From assembly GCA_958296025.1 (NCBI GenBank), contig OY282430.1, forward strand, positions 372,001-436,000: 64,000 bases of DNA. Direction: 5' to 3'. The notes under the pieces were generated by a model, which saw only the letters and a program-made list of their open reading frames with translations, did not search any database and was not told the origin of the DNA. Source of the DNA: an uncultured Pseudomonadales bacterium. GTDB lineage: Bacteria; Pseudomonadota; Gammaproteobacteria; Pseudomonadales; Azotimanducaceae. Both the position numbers and the translations under genes were made by a program. Positions 41,040-48,833 of the stretch are shown piece after piece. Numbering within the stretch: the stretch's first letter is position 1; each line of letters begins with the position of its first letter.

Positions 41040-41438
41040 ATGACTATTGAAGTGCTGGCGCCGCCGCAATTTCCCCGTCCCCAAGGATACGCCGATGGCG
41101 TGGCCGCCACCGGTCGCTTGGTGATGACCGCCGGCCACGTCGGTTGGGACGAACAGGGCCAGTTCGCACAGGGCCTAGTCGCCCAAGTGGAGCAAGCCCT
41201 GCGCAACATCACAGCGGTTCTCCAGGAGGCCAACGCCCTCCCGCAGCACTTGGTGCGGCTAACTTGGTACATAACCAGCCGCGACGCCTATCTGGCCGAA
41301 CGCAAGGCCATCGGTGTCGCCTACCGTCGCGTCATCGGCCGCCATTATCCGGCCATGGCCGTAGTCGAGGTGTCCGCCCTGATTGAATCCGAAGCGTTGG
41401 TGGAGATTGAGGCAACGGCGGTGATTCCTGAAGGCTAA
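41040..41438 (+). CDS. RidA-family (YjgF) imine/enamine deaminase
   Basis: 132 residues of the RidA trimer fold, with GRLVMTAGHVGWDEQGQF, LRNITAVLQEANALPQHLVR and YPAMAVVEVSALIESEALVE (the conserved Arg/Glu ligand region is only partly standard). RidA proteins hydrolyse reactive imines. In anthraniloyl-CoA degradation such an enzyme could remove the amino group from a dearomatised enamine/imine intermediate (inference). ATG at 41040 has AAGGAG 6 nt upstream. Confidence 0.88.
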   Translation: MTIEVLAPPQFPRPQGYADGVAATGRLVMTAGHVGWDEQGQFAQGLVAQVEQALRNITAVLQEANALPQHLVRLTWYITSRDAYLAERKAIGVAYRRVIGRHYPAMAVVEVSALIESEALVEIEATAVIPEG

Positions 41439-41495
41439 CAGCGGAGTTGGGCCAAGCGCCGGCTGCGGACGACGAGCATCAGCCTGAGGATAACC

Positions 41496-41939
41496 TCATG
41501 GAGCCTGATTGCCCTTGGCCGATAGCCTGCGCTTCAGCGCCAGCCGGATGTCTTCCGGGATGGGCAGGGACTTGAGGTTGCCGTCTTGTTGGATTTGCGC
41601 GTGGATGCGCACGGCACGGCCTTCGGCGACCTGGGCGCCGGTGGTTAGGTTCAGGGCGGTGCAGTGCCAGTGCAGGGTGCGTTCGCGTATTTCCTCCAAG
41701 ACCAAGGAGCAGCGCACCTTGTCGCCGTAGGCGGCGGGGCCGACGAAGCGAAAATGCACGTCGCCCATCACGAAGGAGCGGCGCTCCTCTTGGATCATGC
41801 GGTCGATGGGGTAGCCGATTTCACGGAACAGGTCGTGCTCCACATCGTTGAACCAAGCAAGTTCGCGGGGGTAATAGACCAAGCCAAAGGGGTCGGATTC
41901 GCCCCAGTTGACATGAATTTCCTTGGAGTAGTCGGCCAT
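41496..41939 (-). CDS. Acyl-CoA thioesterase of the 4-hydroxybenzoyl-CoA type
   Basis: 147-residue hot-dog fold protein. The N-terminal motif WGESDPFGLVYYPRELAWFN contains the 4HBT-type catalytic Asp followed by the helix Tyr, and FRFVGPAAYGDKVRCSLVLE the conserved strand pair. It would hydrolyse an aromatic or short acyl-CoA, recycling CoA. It is convergent with the RidA gene but belongs functionally to the same cluster; thioesterases are standard members of anthraniloyl-CoA loci. Confidence 0.88.
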   Translation of the reverse strand: MADYSKEIHVNWGESDPFGLVYYPRELAWFNDVEHDLFREIGYPIDRMIQEERRSFVMGDVHFRFVGPAAYGDKVRCSLVLEEIRERTLHWHCTALNLTTGAQVAEGRAVRIHAQIQQDGNLKSLPIPEDIRLALKRRLSAKGNQAP

Positions 41940-41970
41940 AGCTTCGATTCTTACATCAGGATGTTCGTTG

Positions 41971-42101
41971 CTACCAACTATACCGCACGGTTAAGCCCCA
42001 CTGGCGCGACGGTGCGTAAACCTGCCCGATGAACCCGGCGCCGCCGCGGTCCAGATCGTAGAGCAGATACTCCTCGTCGCCGACATTCTTGACCCCACCT
42101 G
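41971..42101 (-). pseudogene. 3' remnant of a TonB-dependent receptor gene
   Basis: The minus strand encodes a C-terminal end GVKNVGDEEYLLYDLDRGGA followed by QVYAPSRQWGLTVRYSW and a stop, the last beta-strands and terminal aromatic residue of TonB-dependent outer-membrane receptors. Homology stops abruptly at 42101, where an element end identical to that at 567 begins. The remaining several hundred codons of the receptor are gone, so this is a deletion remnant. Confidence 0.75.
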
Positions 42102-42126
42102 CTAGTGTCCTGTCCCGCAAATAACC
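42102..42126 (+). repeat. Terminal-repeat-like element end, copy 2
   Basis: Identical over 25 bp to 567-591. It exactly abuts the TonB-receptor remnant on its left. The following 130 bp up to the dehalogenase start contain a short basic-rich open frame (MAVERRQEEQAARLADSGKR from 42152) without a recognised family. No opposite end is visible nearby, so the element is incomplete or the flank was deleted. Confidence 0.6.
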
Positions 42127-42255
42127 GCCGCCAACCGTTGGTTGAGGCAAAATGGCTGTCGAGCGTCGGCAGGAAGAGCAGGCGGCGCGTTTGGCGGATA
42201 GTGGGAAGCGGAAAGGCAGTAAGCGAGCGGGCAAAGGCAAGGAAGGAGGAACGCG

Positions 42256-44427
42256 ATGCTTCTTAGAGACAGCGGCTGTCGGCGGCCGGTGCAGCTGGGC
42301 CCCTATCCCTTGGAGGCCCTGAAGAGGGACTCGAGCCTCATAGAGTTGGAGCGGGCGCGGCCGGCGCCGACGGAGGCCGAAGCGCCGGTAGCGACGCCCT
42401 TGACTGGCGCAGCGCGTCACTATGCAAAACTCTTCTCCGCTTTCGCGGAAGGAGAATGCGCATCCCAAGAGGCGCAGGGCAGCGAAGACTTAGAGCTTCG
42501 GGCCGGGGAGGCCAAGGGTGCCGCCTACTACTTGGATGCCAGCCACGCGGGCATCTGCAAAATCCCGCACTGGGCTTGGCGGAAGGACGGGGTGAACCCC
42601 ACAGGCCACAGCCATGCGGTGGTCATTCTGGTGGCCCATGGGCGCGAGGTGGAGCCGGACAATCCGGCGCATCAATGGCTGCGCGGCAGCGAACAGGAAA
42701 TCGCCAGGCTGCGGGCTTTGGAGATCGCCGCCTGCATCGCCGGGCACATTCGCGCCTTGGGGCATTCTGCCCAGGCCCATTGCAGCGGCCGCAGCTCGGT
42801 GGCGCTGGAGTCCTTGGCCGTCTTGGCCGGAGTGGCCCGGCGCTCGGCGGCGGGAGGGCTGGCCAGCCCCTTTGTCGGAGAGGGCTTTGCCCTGGCGACC
42901 GTCACCACCGGCTACGCCCTGGCCGTGGACTTGCCGTTGGCGGCGAACGCCAAGATCAACTCGTTGCGCTATTGGTGGGGCGCCAACGGCGCCGTCTCTG
43001 GACGGGAGCGCCGCCGTTGCGCCAAGCGCCGTTCCGATCTGAGCCGCTATCCCATGGAATGGGTGCGCCGGGTGGACCGGCCCACCACGCTGATTTTCGA
43101 GGATGAGGTTCCCAAAGTGCCGCAACGGGCCAACTTCTTCGTGCGGGCTAGGCACGGGGATTTGGGGCCGAAGGCGCAGCGGGAGGTCAAGCGCTTCGCC
43201 TACAAGCATCCTCTGACCTACGGGATGATGCCCGTGCTGCGCAGCATGATTCCTCATCAGGACGGCCCCGTGGCGCAGGCTGACAATGGTGCTTTTGCGG
43301 ACGCCGAAGCCAACACTCGCGCCCTCAAGTCCCTCTCCTACCACCTAGGGGCGGACCTGACCGGCGTGTGCGAAGTGCCCGAATATGCTTGGTACTCCCA
43401 TCGGGCCGATGGTGAACCCATCGCCAAGCGCCATCGGTACGCGGTGGTGATGCTCATCGACCAAGGCTACGACACCATGGAGGGCGCTAGTGGCGACGAC
43501 TGGATTTCCGGCTGCCAGTCCATGCGCGGCTATCTGCGCGGCGCGGAAATCGCCGGGGTGATGGCGGAGTTTTTGCGCAGCCAAGGGGTTTCGGCTCGGT
43601 CGCAAACCAATGCGGACAGCGAGGTTCTGCACATTCCCTTGATTCTGCTGGCCGGCCTCGGCGAACTCAGCCGCATCGGAGAGTTGGCCCTCAACCCCTT
43701 CGTCGGCCCCCGCTTCAAGTCCGTGGTGTTGACCACGGACCTGCCCCTTGTCCCGGACAAGCCCATTGACTTCGGCCTCCAGTATTTTTGCAGCCGTTGC
43801 CTGAAGTGCGCTCGGGAATGCCCGGTCAGCGCCATTCCCTTCGGCGGCAAGGTCGTGTTCAACGGCTATGAAATCTGGAAGCCCGACGTGGAGCGTTGCG
43901 CCCGCTACCGCATCACCAACCAAAAGGGCTCTGCCTGCGGCCGTTGCATGAAGACCTGCCCCCTAAACAAGGTGGTTTCCGCCGACGGTGCCTTGGTGCA
44001 TCGGGTCGGCACTTGGCTGGGCGTTCATGCCTTCTGGCTGAAGCCCTTGCTGGTTCCCTTGGCGGTCTATCTCGACGACCTGTTCCGCTTTGGCTGGCGC
44101 AACACGGTCAAGCGCTGGTGGCAGGACTTGGAAATGGTGGATGGCGTAGCGGTCAAGCCCCCGGCCGGCGTCAACGAGCGGGACCTGGACTTCACGGCGG
44201 ACACCACCGGCCGCAAGTCGCCGGTCGGCTACTACCACGCCGCCGACATGCCGGCGCCAAACGCCGTGCAGGCCAAGCCGGTCAACCACCGCGCCGCGGT
44301 GGAACGGGCGAAGCTGATCGAAACCGTTGACGTCGCCGTGGCCCGCCGTGCCCGAGGTGGCGAGAAGCCGGCCCACTATGTCCCGCCGGCGCATACAGCA
44401 CCACAGGAAGCCGTTGCAGCCGACTAG
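42256..44427 (+). CDS. rdhA: Cobalamin-dependent reductive dehalogenase, catabolic NpRdhA type
   Basis: 723 residues without a Tat signal, so cytoplasmic. Two tandem nitroreductase-like B12 modules: about 80-235 (vestigial copy) and 330-505 (AEIAGVMAEFLRSQG, NPFVGPRFKSVVLTTDLPL), then a two-cluster ferredoxin-like domain. [4Fe-4S] ligands are Cys512/515/518/522 (CX2CX2CX3CP) and Cys548/561/564/568 (CX12CX2CX3CP), the reductive-dehalogenase signature. Tyr426, Lys488 and Arg552 fall at the same numbers as the catalytic Tyr/Lys and substrate-binding Arg I recall for NpRdhA, which debrominates 3,5-dibromo-4-hydroxybenzoate. No fused reductase domain. AGGAGG sits 6 nt before the ATG. QueG-type epoxyqueuosine reductase is the alternative but is much shorter. 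Confidence 0.88.
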   Translation: MLLRDSGCRRPVQLGPYPLEALKRDSSLIELERARPAPTEAEAPVATPLTGAARHYAKLFSAFAEGECASQEAQGSEDLELRAGEAKGAAYYLDASHAGICKIPHWAWRKDGVNPTGHSHAVVILVAHGREVEPDNPAHQWLRGSEQEIARLRALEIAACIAGHIRALGHSAQAHCSGRSSVALESLAVLAGVARRSAAGGLASPFVGEGFALATVTTGYALAVDLPLAANAKINSLRYWWGANGAVSGRERRRCAKRRSDLSRYPMEWVRRVDRPTTLIFEDEVPKVPQRANFFVRARHGDLGPKAQREVKRFAYKHPLTYGMMPVLRSMIPHQDGPVAQADNGAFADAEANTRALKSLSYHLGADLTGVCEVPEYAWYSHRADGEPIAKRHRYAVVMLIDQGYDTMEGASGDDWISGCQSMRGYLRGAEIAGVMAEFLRSQGVSARSQTNADSEVLHIPLILLAGLGELSRIGELALNPFVGPRFKSVVLTTDLPLVPDKPIDFGLQYFCSRCLKCARECPVSAIPFGGKVVFNGYEIWKPDVERCARYRITNQKGSACGRCMKTCPLNKVVSADGALVHRVGTWLGVHAFWLKPLLVPLAVYLDDLFRFGWRNTVKRWWQDLEMVDGVAVKPPAGVNERDLDFTADTTGRKSPVGYYHAADMPAPNAVQAKPVNHRAAVERAKLIETVDVAVARRARGGEKPAHYVPPAHTAPQEAVAAD

Positions 44428-44819
44428 ACCCCGCCAATACTATTCAAGGCTGCCGAGTTTTAGCGTGAGGGGCCCCTGCGTACATTCAGGCTTGCCCGCA
44501 TTTTTTTGCGTCATCTAGCCGTCGCTTTGCCGCCGCCACAAGCTCCTCGGAAAATTCATCAGCGTGTTTGAACGCCACCAGATACTCACCGGTGAGCTCT
44601 GGTAGGCCTCAGTTCGCTACGTCCGCGCATCAACCCACACTCCGCACGCGACGGCTCTTCTCACTCGCGCCGGCCTCACGAGTTGCGACCGGGTTGAGGG
44701 CATTCTGTCCGCATTCCCTTGGTTGGGTTGCAAACATCCAGGAAGAATCCTAGGGTGATTACATGGGAATTGAAATCGACATTTGCACCGGTGACATCAC
44801 GCGAGTGCAGGAGGATCCC
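44428..44819. other. Intergenic region after the dehalogenase gene
   Basis: About 390 bp. It contains a palindrome AGGGGCCCCT around 44468-44477 and a T7 run near 44503 that might be a weak terminator. On the minus strand a start-less frame around 44520-44600 translates as PELTGEYLVAFKHADEFSEE and AAAKRRLDDAKKCGQA before a stop, possibly a fragment of a lost gene. No intact gene is recognised. Confidence 0.35.
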
Positions 44820-45632
44820 ATGCAACTCACCGACAAAGACATCCGCGCCTACCGGGAGGATGGCGCGGTGGTGGTGCGTCAGGCCGTCGCCAAGGCGGAG
44901 GTCGCCGACATGCTGGCGATGATCGACCGGCATCTTGAAGGCGGCGAGCATCAATGGCTGGTGCGGCGCCCCAACTCACTCTCCGAGCGCTATCTTTGGC
45001 CCGCCCATGAGTGGATGCGCCGATTTTGCGCCGAGACGGCGCTACCGGAGATTGCCGGGCGCTGCATGGGCAGCGCTTGGGCGCGGCTCTACTTCGACCA
45101 TCTGTTCTATCGAGAGGCAGGCGGCAGCGACGATACGCCCTGGCACCAGGACTGGCCCTATTGGCCGGTTCGAGGCCGGCACATTATCTCCGTTTGGGTG
45201 GCCCTGACCCCCTGCGGTCCCGATTCCAGCGGGCTGCAATTCGTGCGCGGTTCGCACGATTGGGGCAAGATGTACCGCCCGGTGCAGTTCAACGCGGACC
45301 GCAGCACGGACGGGTTCCTCGCCGGCAACGAGGCGGGGGAAGCCCTGCCGGACATAGACGCCGCCTCGGACGAATACGACATCCTGTCTTGGGACATGGA
45401 CGCTGGGGACGCCATCGCCTTCAGCGCCGCGGCCATCCACGGCGCCAAGGACAACGACGGCGGCGGCGGTCGGCGGGTGGCGGTTTCGGTGCGCTATTTG
45501 GGGCAAGACGCCATCTGGGACCCGCGGACTGGCACCGACCCGGCGATCAATCCCGAGGCGGCGACCTGTCGCCCCGGCAAGCCGCCAGCGGACGACAAGA
45601 CCTTTCCCCTCGTCTGGCGGCGGGCCGAGTGA
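44820..45632 (+). CDS. Phytanoyl-CoA dioxygenase (PhyH) family protein
   Basis: 270 residues. Fe(II)/2-oxoglutarate oxygenase facial triad: HxD in PWHQDWPYWP (His109, Asp111) and distal His207 in AIHGAKDN, then the 2OG-binding Arg in GRRVAVSVRY. PhyH members hydroxylate diverse small molecules, including halogenated and natural-product substrates; the substrate here is unknown. The start is the ATG with AGGAGG 6 nt upstream; an ATG 57 nt earlier has no good ribosome site. Confidence 0.88.
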   Translation: MQLTDKDIRAYREDGAVVVRQAVAKAEVADMLAMIDRHLEGGEHQWLVRRPNSLSERYLWPAHEWMRRFCAETALPEIAGRCMGSAWARLYFDHLFYREAGGSDDTPWHQDWPYWPVRGRHIISVWVALTPCGPDSSGLQFVRGSHDWGKMYRPVQFNADRSTDGFLAGNEAGEALPDIDAASDEYDILSWDMDAGDAIAFSAAAIHGAKDNDGGGGRRVAVSVRYLGQDAIWDPRTGTDPAINPEAATCRPGKPPADDKTFPLVWRRAE

Positions 45633-45667
45633 CCCATGGCCGCTGCCAGAGCGCTCCCATGCCGCCC

Positions 45668-45696
45668 TTGACATGCAGCCACCCTGCGAGCATCTT
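45668..45696 (+). promoter_or_regulatory. Candidate sigma-70 promoter for the AlbA/dual-OB/DUF488 operon
   Basis: A consensus TTGACA (45668-45673) is followed after 17 bp by CATCTT, a weak -10 match. A short inverted repeat CCGCAT/ATGCGG (45700-45705 and 45712-45717) lies just downstream and could be an operator in the leader. The position, about 100 nt before the first gene of the operon, is suitable. Confidence 0.35.
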
Positions 45697-45794
45697 GGGC
45701 CGCATGAAATAATGCGGTTGGCCACCTGAATTCCAACGCCACAACCGGCGAGGCTTTCTCCCTCCGGCTTGCGGATGTGGAGCGTTTTGAAGCG

Positions 45795-47042
45795 ATGATC
45801 GATGCAAACCTGATGCGCCGCATTCAGCTTGGCGAGGACTCCGCTTTGGAGTTGAAGAGTGTTCTTCTGTCCGGCGATTCCGTCAAAAGCCCGAAACGAG
45901 ATGATTTCGCCGACGAGCTGGCCGCGCTAGCCAACGGTCGGGGAGGAACTTTGGTCTTGGGGGTGGACGACAAGACCCGAAGGGTCGAGGGCATTCCATT
46001 GGATGGCTTGGATGCCGTTGAGAGCTGGGTCCGGGAGATCTGCAATGATTCCATCAAGCCCGCTCTAGACGCGGACATTCTTAGGGAGGAGGTCGAGCAA
46101 GAAGACGGCAATTCAGTGGCCGTTCTTCGGGTGGATGTGGGGCGCAGCCTGTTCGTACATAAGAGCCCCGGCGGCTACTTCCGCAGAATTGGCAGCTCCA
46201 AGCGCGAGATGGCGCCGGAGGCATTGGCCCGGCTGTTTCAGGAGCGCAGCCAGAGCCGCGTCATTCGTTTTGACGAGTCCATCGTGCCGCGCACCACGCC
46301 GTCTGACTTGCGATATTCACTCACTTGGCGATTTTTCCGAGACGACCCTTCGGCGCCTTCGCCCGAAAGTGCTCCAGAGGATTTCGGCGTTGCGTTGCGC
46401 AAGCTGCGCATTGTCGCCGATGAGGCCGACGGCGCACCGCGGCTGACCCTTGCCGGAGCGCTGCTTTGCACCCAAGACCCGCAAATTTGGCTGCCTCACG
46501 CCCATATCCAAGCCGTCAGCTACGCTGGCGAGCGTACCGACACGGACTACCAAACCGACGCCCGCGACATTGGCGGGCCGCTGGATCAACAGGTTGCCGA
46601 CGCACTGCACTTCGTGCGGCGCAACATGCTGGTGCGGGCGAACAAAGGAACAGCCCGGTCGGAACACCCTCAATACAGCGAACGGGCAGTGTTTGAGGCG
46701 CTTGTGAATGCGGTGGCCCATCGGGACTACTCGATGGCCGGCACCCGGGTGCGCCTCCACCTGTTCGGTGACCGCCTTGAGCTTTACGTTCCCGGCGCTC
46801 TGACGAACACGCTCACTCCGGACAGCCTGCACCTGCGGCAGTCGAACCGCAACGAACTCATTGTGTCCTTGCTGGCGCGATGCGCTGCGCCCACTGGAAT
46901 AGGTCGCACCCGGCTGATGGACCGGCGCGGCGACGGGGTGCCGATCATCCTTCGGGAATGCGCAGATCTGTCCGGCCGGCCGCCGGAGTACCGCCTGATT
47001 GACGACTCGGAATTGCGCCTGCTGATTTGGGCGGCTGCCTAG
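45795..47042 (+). CDS. AlbA-2/Schlafen-like protein with GHKL ATPase-like C-terminus
   Basis: 415 residues. The N-terminal Schlafen AlbA_2 domain (about 5-140) shows LELKSVLLSGD, ELAALANGRGGTLVLGVDD and YFRRIGSSKREM. The C-terminal part (about 285-400) resembles the RecG-like HATPase_c_4 module: FEALVNAVAHRDYSMAGTRV with the N-box-like Asn, and LYVPGALTNTLTPDSL. Such proteins are called putative DNA-binding or transcriptional regulators and recur in defence loci; RNA or nucleotide sensing has been suggested. It leads a run of four genes ending in two DUF488 proteins. ATG at 45795 chosen over an upstream GTG. Confidence 0.8.
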   Translation: MIDANLMRRIQLGEDSALELKSVLLSGDSVKSPKRDDFADELAALANGRGGTLVLGVDDKTRRVEGIPLDGLDAVESWVREICNDSIKPALDADILREEVEQEDGNSVAVLRVDVGRSLFVHKSPGGYFRRIGSSKREMAPEALARLFQERSQSRVIRFDESIVPRTTPSDLRYSLTWRFFRDDPSAPSPESAPEDFGVALRKLRIVADEADGAPRLTLAGALLCTQDPQIWLPHAHIQAVSYAGERTDTDYQTDARDIGGPLDQQVADALHFVRRNMLVRANKGTARSEHPQYSERAVFEALVNAVAHRDYSMAGTRVRLHLFGDRLELYVPGALTNTLTPDSLHLRQSNRNELIVSLLARCAAPTGIGRTRLMDRRGDGVPIILRECADLSGRPPEYRLIDDSELRLLIWAAA

Positions 47043-47051
47043 GGAGAGATC

Positions 47052-47741
47052 GTGTCCGCCGCCAAGCAAATCGTCTGCCTTGCAAACTCCCGGAAACTGG
47101 CCGGCCGCTGCATCGCCGGCCGCGAATGGACGCCGGGTGAGGGAGCGGGAAACTGGATTCGCCCGGTAAGCGTACGCTCCGGTCAGGAAGTATCGGAGTA
47201 CGAGCGCCAATACGAGGATGGCAAGGACCCCAAAGTGCTGGACATCATCAACATCCCGCTCATCGAACCGAAACCGAAAGGCTGGCAAACGGAAAACTGG
47301 TTGCTTGATTCTGAATTTTACTGGCGTAAGGAAGGAGACTATTCCTGGTTCGACCTTCCCGCCCTTGCAGACCCCGTCGAACCGCTTTGGATTGATGGGC
47401 ACAGCACCTACAGTGGCATGAACGACAAGATTCCACTGGCGGCAGCGGAGGTGGTTTCCAGTTCGTTGCGGTTGCTTCACCTAGACCGGTTGGAGCTCCA
47501 AGTGTTCGCGCCAGGCGAGGCGTTCGGCAACTCGAAGCGCCGTGTTCAGGGGTGGTTCTCCCACGCGGGAATCCACTATGCGCTTTGGGTGACCGATCCA
47601 GTGTGCGAGCGGGCATATTTGGAAAAATTGGATGGTTTCTATGAGATCGGCGAATGCTATTTGACCATCAGCTTGGGAGAAGAATACGAGGGTTTCTGCT
47701 ACAAGTTGATCGCGGCCGTAATCGAATGCGACCGGCGCTGA
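47052..47741 (+). CDS. Dual OB-domain-like protein
   Basis: 229 residues with GTG start 9 nt after the AlbA-like gene. The N-terminus KQIVCLANSRKLAGRCIAGR and GNWIRPVS, with a PKVLDIINIPLIEPKPKGWQ segment, resemble proteins annotated as dual OB-domain proteins, a family proposed from comparative genomics to sense nucleic acids or nucleotides in conflict systems (from memory; not verified here). The C-terminal half is beta-rich. Close spacing with flanking genes suggests joint function with the AlbA-like and DUF488 proteins. Confidence 0.6.
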   Translation: MSAAKQIVCLANSRKLAGRCIAGREWTPGEGAGNWIRPVSVRSGQEVSEYERQYEDGKDPKVLDIINIPLIEPKPKGWQTENWLLDSEFYWRKEGDYSWFDLPALADPVEPLWIDGHSTYSGMNDKIPLAAAEVVSSSLRLLHLDRLELQVFAPGEAFGNSKRRVQGWFSHAGIHYALWVTDPVCERAYLEKLDGFYEIGECYLTISLGEEYEGFCYKLIAAVIECDRR

Positions 47742-47757
47742 CGGCGGGGGCGCGGCT

Positions 47758-48384
47758 ATGACGGACGATAGCATTTCCATTTGCACCGTCGGCCACTCCA
47801 ACCACACATTGGAAGGTTTCTTGGCGTTGCTGCGCCGACACCGCATTGCGGCAGTGGCCGATGTGCGTTCGGCGCCCTACAGTCGTTTCAGCCCTCACTT
47901 CAGCCGTGCAGCGCTTGCCGAGGCGCTGCAAACGTCGGGCATCGGCTACCTCTACCTCGGGCGCGAACTTGGCGGGCGCCCAGCCGACCCCGCTTGCTAC
48001 GAGAATGAGCGCATTCGTTACGAGCGCGTTGCCCAAACCGGAGGCTTTCGGGCCGGCATTGCCGGCCTGCTGGACAGTGCGGGAAAACAGCGCCTTGCGG
48101 TCATGTGCGCGGAGAAGGAGCCGCTGGACTGCCACAGGACGCTGCTGGTGGCGCGGGCGCTCGAGGCTTCCGGGGCGCAGGTGGAGCACATTCTTGCCGA
48201 CGGCGAGCTGGAGCCCCATGCGCAGACCATGGACCGATTGTTGGCCAAGTTCGATTTCGATCCGGAGGGCGACCTGCTGCAGCCGCGCCAAGATTGCATT
48301 GCGCAAGCGGTTAGGTTACAAGCGGGGCGCGTCGCCTTCGTCAAGGAACGCTCCGCTGCAGCGCCAGAACGGCAAGCCCAATGA
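47758..48384 (+). CDS. DUF488 family protein
   Basis: 208 residues. DUF488 hallmarks: CTVGHSNHTLEGFLALLRRH at the start, ADVRSAPYSRF (Asp-Val-Arg), YLGRELGGRP, and CAEKEPLDCHRTLLVARAL with the conserved Cys-x8-His element. The biochemical function of DUF488 is not established; it is often found in defence-type loci. It overlaps the next DUF488 gene by 4 nt (ATGA). Confidence 0.88.
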   Translation: MTDDSISICTVGHSNHTLEGFLALLRRHRIAAVADVRSAPYSRFSPHFSRAALAEALQTSGIGYLYLGRELGGRPADPACYENERIRYERVAQTGGFRAGIAGLLDSAGKQRLAVMCAEKEPLDCHRTLLVARALEASGAQVEHILADGELEPHAQTMDRLLAKFDFDPEGDLLQPRQDCIAQAVRLQAGRVAFVKERSAAAPERQAQ

Positions 48385-48833
48385 AAATGCTGACCATTGG
48401 CTTCACCAAGAAGTCCGCCAGCCGGTTCTTTGCGCTGCTGCGCGAATCGGGCGCCAAGCGCGTGGTTGACGTGCGCCTCAACAATGGCTCGCAATTGGCC
48501 GGCTTCGCCAAGAAGGACGATCTGGCTTGGTTTCTCGAGCAGATTTGCGGGATGGAGTATGTGCATCTGCCCAGCCTTGCGCCCACCAAGGAACTGCTCG
48601 GCGACTATCGAAAGCGGCGCATCGACTGGAACGCCTACGCCGGCCGCTTTCTGAGCCTGATGCGGGAACGGTGCATCGAAGAGACGGTGCCTCGGGACGT
48701 GCTGAACGAAGGTTGCCTGCTGTGCAGCGAGGACCAGCCCCACCACTGCCATCGGCGGCTGGTCGCCGAGTATTTGCGCGAGCGTTGGGGCGGCGTCGAG
48801 ATCGAACATTTAGGAATGGGCGGGAGCGATTGA
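48381..48833 (+). CDS. Second DUF488 family protein
   Basis: 150 residues: LTIGFTKKSASRFFALLRES, VVDVRLNNGSQLAGFAKKDD, and CLLCSEDQPHHCHRRLVAEY, a diverged DUF488 protein of the smaller subgroup. It differs from its neighbour in the N-terminal Gly-Phe-Thr-Lys motif (instead of GHSNH). Its TGA is directly followed by the ATG of iorA, so ribosomes may pass on without dissociation. Two paralogues in tandem suggest a heteromeric complex. Confidence 0.88.
   Translation: MKMLTIGFTKKSASRFFALLRESGAKRVVDVRLNNGSQLAGFAKKDDLAWFLEQICGMEYVHLPSLAPTKELLGDYRKRRIDWNAYAGRFLSLMRERCIEETVPRDVLNEGCLLCSEDQPHHCHRRLVAEYLRERWGGVEIEHLGMGGSD

Noticed and set aside
42152-42325. Small basic open frame MAVERRQEEQAARLADSGKR... 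between the element end and rdhA
   Set aside because: No family resemblance, no clear ribosome site, and it overlaps the rdhA start out of frame; may be element debris.
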